Shown piece by piece: positions 7,464 through 12,040 of a stretch of DNA of 12,040 nucleotides. The notes under the pieces were generated by a model. That model was not told the DNA's origin, did no database searches, and saw only the letters and a list, made by a program, of their open reading frames with translations. Made by a program: the position numbers and the translations under genes. The stretch is from Vulcanimicrobiota bacterium (lineage in GTDB: Bacteria > Vulcanimicrobiota > Vulcanimicrobiia > Vulcanimicrobiales > Vulcanimicrobiaceae), in the NCBI GenBank assembly GCA_019245275.1, contig JAFARW010000222.1, positions 1 to 12,040 on the forward strand. Direction: 5' to 3'. The first letter of the stretch is position 1, and the number at the start of each line of letters is the position of its first letter.

Positions 7464-7714
7464 TACACTGTTTCTGCCGGCTGCGCATCAAGCGGGCATA
7501 GCGCTCGCTCCGGCGCGTCGAACGCATTCGCCTTGTGGGTTGCATCGCAGAACGGTTTGGTGGATGAACCACCGCAACGGCAGAGCGCCACATTAGCGCC
7601 CTCTTGGAGGTAATACTCGTTGCCGTCCGCGTCGATCATTTTGACCGGCCCTGTTACCAGATAAGGTCCGTTATGGCGTGCCTTAATGGTGACTTCTCTT
7701 GCAGAATCATGCAT
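7463..7714 (-). CDS. CDGSH-type iron-sulfur protein
   Basis: An 83-residue soluble protein with one CDGSH (zf-CDGSH, mitoNEET-type) motif that normally binds a [2Fe-2S] cluster through three Cys and one His. Cys45, Cys47, Cys56 and His60 are all present in CRCGGSSTKPFCDATH. The usual C-D-G reads C-D-A here (Ala58). The preceding part (GPYLVTGPVKMIDADGNEYYLQEGANVALCRCG) matches the beta-rich leader of bacterial stand-alone CDGSH proteins. Family members act in redox sensing or electron and cluster transfer; no specific role can be assigned. The stop TAA overlaps the hmgA ATG (TAATG), so the two are probably translated together. A link to keeping the dioxygenase iron reduced is only an inference. 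The upstream PEBP gene ends 24 nt before its start. Confidence 0.9.
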   Translation of the reverse strand: MHDSAREVTIKARHNGPYLVTGPVKMIDADGNEYYLQEGANVALCRCGGSSTKPFCDATHKANAFDAPERALCPLDAQPAETV

Positions 7715-7738
7715 CTGACGTCGGTCTTTCTTTGGTTT

Positions 7739-8275
7739 TTATCGTTTGTACAAGCCCACGGCGACGCCCTTGGCCAACACATGAGCGTGCATCTTGATCA
7801 GCAGTTGCGGGCCGGTGGTTTGCGGCGTTGCGCCTATGTGTGCGACGTTGAGCGCGTAGACCGTGAAGCGATAATGGTGTGCCGGACCTGGCGGCGGACA
7901 AGGGCCGTCGTAGCCGGTCGAATTCGACGACGTCGTTCCGGATGCTCCGGCGCTTTGGCCTTCGGCGATGTGATGGGCTGACCGCGGGATGTCATAGAGC
8001 ACCCAATGCCACCATCCACCAGCGGCCGGCGCGTCCGGATCCCATGCAGTCAGCGCGTAACTCTGCACCTGCTTCGTAGCACTCCAGTGCAGCTCGGGCG
8101 AGACGTTCTGTCCATGGCACGACGTTGCAACCATGCGGTCCGGCACCGTTGCGTTATTGCGGAACGTGCTTGAGCCGACAGGCAACGTGGCAATCCGCGC
8201 AGGCCCCGCTTGTCCGATGCCGCCCGCGATGCATAGCGTAAAAGCGATCGCGAGCGAGATCGGGACGCGCATCAT
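7739..8275 (-). CDS. Exported YbhB/YbcL-family (PEBP, Raf-kinase-inhibitor-like) protein
   Basis: A 178-residue phosphatidylethanolamine-binding-protein family member. The N-terminus (VPISLAIAFTLCIAGGIGQAG) is a Sec signal peptide with likely cleavage near residue 23, so the protein is exported. PEBP ligand-pocket motifs are visible: NVSPELHW (57-64), LTAWDPDAPAAGGWWHWVLYDIP (74-97, containing DPDAP and His90), and GYDGPCPPPGPAHHYRFTVYAL (121-142). Cys53 and Cys126 might form a disulfide after export. The bacterial function is not well known. Some eukaryotic PEBPs inhibit kinases or carboxypeptidase Y. The start overlaps the stop of the M3 peptidase (TAATG), so the two are coupled, which makes a peptidase-related role worth considering. 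A second ATG at 8272 is equally possible. Confidence 0.92.
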   Translation of the reverse strand: MMRVPISLAIAFTLCIAGGIGQAGPARIATLPVGSSTFRNNATVPDRMVATSCHGQNVSPELHWSATKQVQSYALTAWDPDAPAAGGWWHWVLYDIPRSAHHIAEGQSAGASGTTSSNSTGYDGPCPPPGPAHHYRFTVYALNVAHIGATPQTTGPQLLIKMHAHVLAKGVAVGLYKR

Positions 8276-10356
8276 TACCTGTTTCCCGCGCCGACTGCGT
8301 TTACCGTAATGCCGAATTCACGGTAGAACGCGGTTGGGTTCATCGACCGCCCGAGAAATGCGGCCACCTCCGCGTCCGGCTCCTTCGTCCGAGCCGGTGC
8401 AAGGATGTCGTTGCGATAACGCATTCCGACGATCGGATTCTCTAGTCCGCCCTTTTGGAACGCGGTGAAGAGATCTTGCGCGTAGACCTTTGACCATAAG
8501 TAGCCGTAGTAGCCTGCGTCATATCCGCCCATTAGATGGCCGAAAGATGCTTGTGGATGCGTTCCGGGGTACATCGGCAGCGGCGTGTCTTCGCGTGCGA
8601 CCTTCGCCCAGATCGCCGTCGTGTCGACGTTGGGTCCCATCGTGTGGTAGTCCATGTCGACTTTCGCAAGCAGGATTTGTCGCGTCGTGAAGTAGGCGTA
8701 ATCGACGTACTTCGCGGCGGTCAGCTTTGCGATCAGGTCGTCGGGCAGCGGCGCGCCGGTCGTTGCATTCGAGCTGATTTCCTTAAGGATCGATGGCTGC
8801 CAGATGAAGTTTTCGAGCATCTGCGACGGCGCCTCAATGAAGTCTTGACGGAAGCCCGCGCTGAGCGTTTCATAAGGCGCGACCGTTAAGAGCGCCGCCA
8901 TATCGTGTCCAAATTCGTGGAAGAATGTCACGACGTCAGAGTGGCTGAGTAGCGCTGGGTGGCCAGGCGACGGCTTCGGCCAATTTCCGATGATCGCAGA
9001 GATCGGCGCACGGAATGTACCATTGATTTTTCGCACCGGCAAAATCCCGAAGTTCGCGAAGTGGTCGTACTTGCCGGGACGCGGGTAGAGATCGAAGTAG
9101 GTCGTGCCGATGAAACGGCCGCTGCGCGTATCGTACACTTCGTAGCCTAAGACGTCCGGGTTCCAGACGTTCGGGTTAGCAATTTTCACGAACGTGACGC
9201 CCAGCAGCTTGTGGTAGATGTTCAGTACCGCGTCGATCGTGTGATTGACGGGGAAATACTGCCGGATCGCCTCGTTGTCGACGGCGTATTTCGTTTTGTT
9301 GAGCATGTTGTCGTAGTAGATGACATCCCAGGCGTCGATCGTCGCGTTGGATTGGCCTGTATCTTGCGCTTTCAGCGCTGCAAGCGTTGCAAGCTCTTCC
9401 CGTGCCTTCGGTAAGATCTTGGCGTCCAGATCATTCAAGAAGTGGAAGACGCGTTGCGGCGATTGGGCCATCTTGTCTGCTAACTGGTAGGCGGCCCATG
9501 TAGGATAGCCCATCAAGTGCGCGAGTCGATCGCGCGTGGCGATCGCGTCTTGCAGGAGCGGCGTGTTGGCCGCGGCGGCGCGATTATTGTACGCAAGGTA
9601 GAATGCCTTGCGCGCTCCTGCGTCCTTTGCGTTTTCCATAAAGAGCGTGGTCGTGCTCTCGTTTACGGGCACGATGAGGCTACCGTCCGAATTCTTCTTG
9701 AGCCCGGCCACGAAGTCGCTTGGGAGACCGGCGGCGGCGGATTGTGCGACCGTGATCGTCGTCGCGTCGTTGCCGAGATTCTCTTGGAATTTGTTTTGCA
9801 GATCCGTCAGTTTTTTCTCTAGCTGCACGAACTCGCTGCGCTTGCTAGAGGACAAACCGGCGCCGGAGCGCGCCAACGCCGTCATCCAGAGTTGGAGCAG
9901 CTTTTTGTCGTAAATCGATTTTGCCGTTTGGCTTGAGCGAACGGCTGCCAGGGCGGCGTAGAGATCGGGACGTGCACTCAATTCCGTGAAGTAGTCAGTC
10001 TGATCGGTCCCGCATTGTAGCGATGCGTCGCGCGTCGCTTTATCGGTTGAGACGGAGAAGAGAAGCGTCTCAGCAACCAAGCGATCGTTCAACTCCGCGT
10101 TCGCATCTTCGAGCGGCAAGAGGGTATTCGCAAACGTGCGATGGCCGCGTCGCGCCAAGATGCGTTTGACGGAGCTGTCGACATTGCCGATGACCGACTT
10201 GCAATTCTGCTTGATCTGGGCGGCCGAGAGGTTCCAATTGAGGATCGTTGGGTGGGCTGGGCCGAGCGGGGCGGCGGCTGACGCCGGAGCCGCGGACACG
10301 GCAGCCAGGACGACAAAGACGAGCGTAGCAAGCGCTCGAGCGAATATTTGAATCAC
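8275..10356 (-). CDS. Exported M3-family zinc oligopeptidase (Dcp/thimet-oligopeptidase-like)
   Basis: A 693-residue zinc metallopeptidase that should cleave short peptides. I chose GTG at 10356 over the ATG at 10386 because GGAGGA sits immediately upstream, the only strong Shine-Dalgarno in the window. It also leaves a clean Sec signal (IQIFARALATLVFVVLAAVSAAPASA) cleaved near residue 26. The zinc site is HEFGH (His480, Glu481, His484) with Glu508 in DFIEAPSQMLE as third ligand. The downstream HLMGGYDAGYYGYLWSKVYAQDLF block is the M3 substrate-binding signature. Most M3 enzymes are cytoplasmic, so export is notable. It is first gene of the leftward operon with the PEBP protein, CDGSH protein and hmgA, and diverges from ffs. 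Peptide scavenging is the likely role (inference). Confidence 0.95.
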   Translation of the reverse strand: MIQIFARALATLVFVVLAAVSAAPASAAAPLGPAHPTILNWNLSAAQIKQNCKSVIGNVDSSVKRILARRGHRTFANTLLPLEDANAELNDRLVAETLLFSVSTDKATRDASLQCGTDQTDYFTELSARPDLYAALAAVRSSQTAKSIYDKKLLQLWMTALARSGAGLSSSKRSEFVQLEKKLTDLQNKFQENLGNDATTITVAQSAAAGLPSDFVAGLKKNSDGSLIVPVNESTTTLFMENAKDAGARKAFYLAYNNRAAAANTPLLQDAIATRDRLAHLMGYPTWAAYQLADKMAQSPQRVFHFLNDLDAKILPKAREELATLAALKAQDTGQSNATIDAWDVIYYDNMLNKTKYAVDNEAIRQYFPVNHTIDAVLNIYHKLLGVTFVKIANPNVWNPDVLGYEVYDTRSGRFIGTTYFDLYPRPGKYDHFANFGILPVRKINGTFRAPISAIIGNWPKPSPGHPALLSHSDVVTFFHEFGHDMAALLTVAPYETLSAGFRQDFIEAPSQMLENFIWQPSILKEISSNATTGAPLPDDLIAKLTAAKYVDYAYFTTRQILLAKVDMDYHTMGPNVDTTAIWAKVAREDTPLPMYPGTHPQASFGHLMGGYDAGYYGYLWSKVYAQDLFTAFQKGGLENPIVGMRYRNDILAPARTKEPDAEVAAFLGRSMNPTAFYREFGITVNAVGAGNR

Positions 10357-10362
10357 GTTTCC
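10357..10362 (-). promoter_or_regulatory. Shine-Dalgarno site of the M3 peptidase
   Basis: On the minus strand GGAGGAAAC runs directly into the GTG start of the exported peptidase. The core lies at about 10360-10365, extending to the start. It is the only near-perfect Shine-Dalgarno I see upstream of a gene in the window and it decides the start codon. Confidence 0.6.
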
Positions 10363-10456
10363 TCCGGGGCGAATCTGCGAAGACACGACCCTTTTAACGT
10401 GCCGCCGTGCCGTCCTGTGCCCACTCCGGCGGGGAACGCGGTGCTACCTTTGCGGG

Positions 10457-10487
10457 TTGCTCCCGGTCCGCGCGCCTGTGCTATCAT
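10457..10487 (+). promoter_or_regulatory. Possible ffs promoter
   Basis: TATCAT at 10482-10487 resembles a sigma-70 type -10 box and ends 8 nt before the predicted 5' end of the SRP RNA, which is the right distance. A TTGCTC at 10457-10462 could be the -35, with a long 19-bp spacer. The -10 is reasonable and the -35 is weak. Confidence 0.4.
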
Positions 10488-10495
10488 TGTCCGAG

Positions 10496-10611
<116 letters not shown>

Positions 10612-10620
10612 TCCGCACTT

Positions 10621-11115
10621 ATGCAAGCCAGCACGATCGCGGCGATAGCCGCTTTCGGCGCGGCGCTCCTAGCGCTCGCCGTCTACCATTTCTTTGTCCT
10701 CATCCCGCGCATGCGCCGGATGAGCGATCTGATCACATCTCACGATGGCCTCTTGAACGGCGGCGGTGCCGCAACAGCCCGCGATCGACTTTCTTCCTTA
10801 GAAGAGGCGGCAAAGCAGCGCAAAGCGGACGTCGAGCGTTGCCAGGCGCGCCTGGGCACGTTGGAGCAATGGGCGGACCTTGACGTCTCGCGCGTTGGGT
10901 TCTGCCGGTTCAACGCTTTCCCGGACGCTGGAGCCGAGTTGTCGTACGCGCTTGCTCTGCTGAACCGCCAGGGCGATGGCGTCGTGATCAGCAGCATCTT
11001 TTCTCGCGAAGACACGCGCACGTTCGGCAAAGCGGTCAACGCATTCGAACCGCGGCAAGAAGCCTCGAAGGAAGAACTGAGCGCGATTGCGCTGGCCCGA
11101 GACTCGTCGAAGTGA
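10621..11115 (+). CDS. DUF4446 family membrane-anchored protein
   Basis: A 164-residue protein from the ATG at 10621. An N-terminal transmembrane helix (about 5-27, TIAAIAAFGAALLALAVYHFFVL) is followed by a charged, probably coiled-coil segment (about 53-85). Next comes the DUF4446 core VGFCRFNAFPDAGAELSYALALLNRQGDGVVISSIFSREDTRTFGKAV (about 92-139, pattern RFNAF-D-G-LS-ALAL-GVV-SI--R). The function of the family is unknown. A frame start at 10582 is rejected because it lies inside the SRP RNA. There is no Shine-Dalgarno, and the ATG is only 9 nt after the predicted RNA end, so the gene may be read through from ffs. Its stop overlaps the GTG start of the M23 peptidase (GTGA), implying coupling with cell-wall functions. 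Confidence 0.86.
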   Translation: MQASTIAAIAAFGAALLALAVYHFFVLIPRMRRMSDLITSHDGLLNGGGAATARDRLSSLEEAAKQRKADVERCQARLGTLEQWADLDVSRVGFCRFNAFPDAGAELSYALALLNRQGDGVVISSIFSREDTRTFGKAVNAFEPRQEASKEELSAIALARDSSK

Positions 11116-12040
11116 GAGAGCGCTACTTCGTCAAGATCGTTCCCGCGCGCGGCGACTGGATTCGCCGCATCGAGATTAAACGTCGCCACATCATTGGCGG
11201 AATTTCTCTTCTGATCGCTGTCATTCTCGGTGCACTCGCGCTGCATGCCTTTCAGCTTTATGACGCAAAAGAGCGTTTGAATGCGTTGCAAGCGCTGACC
11301 GCGGCACAAAGCGAGCGGTTACAGACGATCGATCGGCAAACCGGCGAGCTGCGGTCGCAACTCCAAATGGTGCAAAAGCAGAACCAGCAGATCGGGCAAC
11401 TGATGGGAATTCGCGCGCCGCGTGCCGATGCGCATCGTAAGGCGCACGTCACGAAGCTGTCGCGTTTGGAAACGCACTCGCGGTTCTTACGCGATGCGTC
11501 ACGGATCGAAGACCGGCTACGCGATTTGACGGCAGCATCGGAAGCAACATCAAGTCAGGCCGCATTCGTGCGCCGGATGACGATGCGTATTCTTAATCTG
11601 CGCCACATCGAGGCACTGGAGCGCGATCGAATGTTGGCCGCTATTCCGTCGATCGATCCGGTTGCCGGCGCTCCGGTCGTCGGATGCTTTTGCTACCGGA
11701 CCGATCCATCGTATCAATTTCATCCGGGCGTCGATCTCGGCGCCGATTATGGCGAGACCGTCAGAGCAGCCGCTGCCGGCACGGTTGCAAGCGCGGACTG
11801 GGACGGTGGCTTCGGCTTGAAAGTGGATATCGATCATGAGAACGGGTACCATTCCTGGTACGCTCACCTTTCGAAGGCGCTCGTGAATCCGGGACAACAC
11901 GTCGTCAAAGGCCAACCAATCGGACTCGTCGGGTCAACCGGTTTTTCAACCGGCCCGCATTTACATTATCAATTGATGCTCAACGGATCGCCGATCGACC
12001 CGACCGCATATTTGAGCGGCGTGCCGCGCAATGTTCTTGC
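11112..12040 (+). CDS. Membrane-anchored M23 (LytM/NlpD-like) peptidase, 3' end cut by window
   Basis: Hand translation gives 309 codons to the window edge. The GTG start overlaps the upstream stop. Layout: short basic cytoplasmic N-terminus, one transmembrane helix (about 28-47, IGGISLLIAVILGALALHAF), a coiled coil (about 50-100, rich in Gln, Glu and Leu), a helical linker, and a LytM domain from about 185. The zinc-site residues are present: His204-x3-Asp208 (HPGVD), His252 (YAHLS) and His283-x-His285 (GPHLHYQ). It should therefore be catalytically competent and cut peptidoglycan cross-links or stems, facing the periplasm or cell exterior. The segment where M23 proteins usually read S-x-FGxR-x-xP is GCFCYRTDPS here, with Cys192 and Cys194 replacing the usual small residue and Gly. 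The end of the domain is nearly reached (PIDPTAYL), so little is missing. Confidence 0.93.
   Translation, partial: MRERYFVKIVPARGDWIRRIEIKRRHIIGGISLLIAVILGALALHAFQLYDAKERLNALQALTAAQSERLQTIDRQTGELRSQLQMVQKQNQQIGQLMGIRAPRADAHRKAHVTKLSRLETHSRFLRDASRIEDRLRDLTAASEATSSQAAFVRRMTMRILNLRHIEALERDRMLAAIPSIDPVAGAPVVGCFCYRTDPSYQFHPGVDLGADYGETVRAAAAGTVASADWDGGFGLKVDIDHENGYHSWYAHLSKALVNPGQHVVKGQPIGLVGSTGFSTGPHLHYQLMLNGSPIDPTAYLSGVPRNVL

Noticed and set aside
10740..11309. 189-aa minus-strand ORF
   Set aside because: Antisense to the DUF4446 and M23 genes, both of which have clear family motifs.
11937..11955. Short direct repeat TCAACCGG...TCAACCGG
   Set aside because: Two copies only, inside the conserved G-S-T-G-F-S-T-G segment of the M23 domain; explained by codon choice.

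Overview
The window is a compact, fully coding stretch of bacterial chromosome with moderately high GC. Genes are packed into short operons with overlapping start and stop codons (ATGA, TTGA, TAATG, GTGA). Starts are often GTG or TTG, and clear Shine-Dalgarno sites are rare. The small SRP RNA without an Alu domain, the Sec signal peptides and a lipobox all indicate a bacterium. No ribosomal or other phylogenetic marker is present. The mix of families and the gene style resemble poorly cultured phyla such as Eremiobacterota/WPS-2, but that is only an impression.

Region 1 (1-3749, minus strand) is an operon read right to left: 4-hydroxyphenylpyruvate dioxygenase (hpd), an EgtB-like non-heme iron sulfoxide synthase, and a family-5 (oligo)peptide-binding lipoprotein of an ABC transporter, cut by the left edge. 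Both junctions overlap.

Region 2 (3830-6300, plus strand) diverges from hpd. It holds a conserved-looking protein of unknown function (312 aa), then fumarylacetoacetase (fahA) starting inside its stop codon, then an 85-residue two-helix membrane protein.

Region 3 (6297-10356, minus strand) converges on region 2 with interlocked stop codons. Read right to left it encodes an exported M3-family zinc oligopeptidase, an exported PEBP/Raf-kinase-inhibitor-like protein, a CDGSH iron-sulfur protein and homogentisate 1,2-dioxygenase (hmgA).

Region 4 (10496-12040, plus strand) contains the 4.5S SRP RNA gene (ffs), a DUF4446 membrane protein starting about 9 nt downstream, and an M23 (LytM) peptidase cut by the right edge.

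Taken together, regions 1-3 encode most of the homogentisate route of tyrosine breakdown: 4-hydroxyphenylpyruvate to homogentisate (hpd), to maleylacetoacetate (hmgA), and fumarylacetoacetate to fumarate plus acetoacetate (fahA). The isomerase for maleylacetoacetate to fumarylacetoacetate is not recognisable here. The peptide-binding lipoprotein and exported oligopeptidase in the same operons suggest that the locus scavenges peptides and feeds aromatic amino acids into this pathway (inference). The least explained parts are the 312-aa protein fused translationally to fahA, the EgtB-like enzyme fused translationally to hpd, and the CDGSH protein fused translationally to hmgA.
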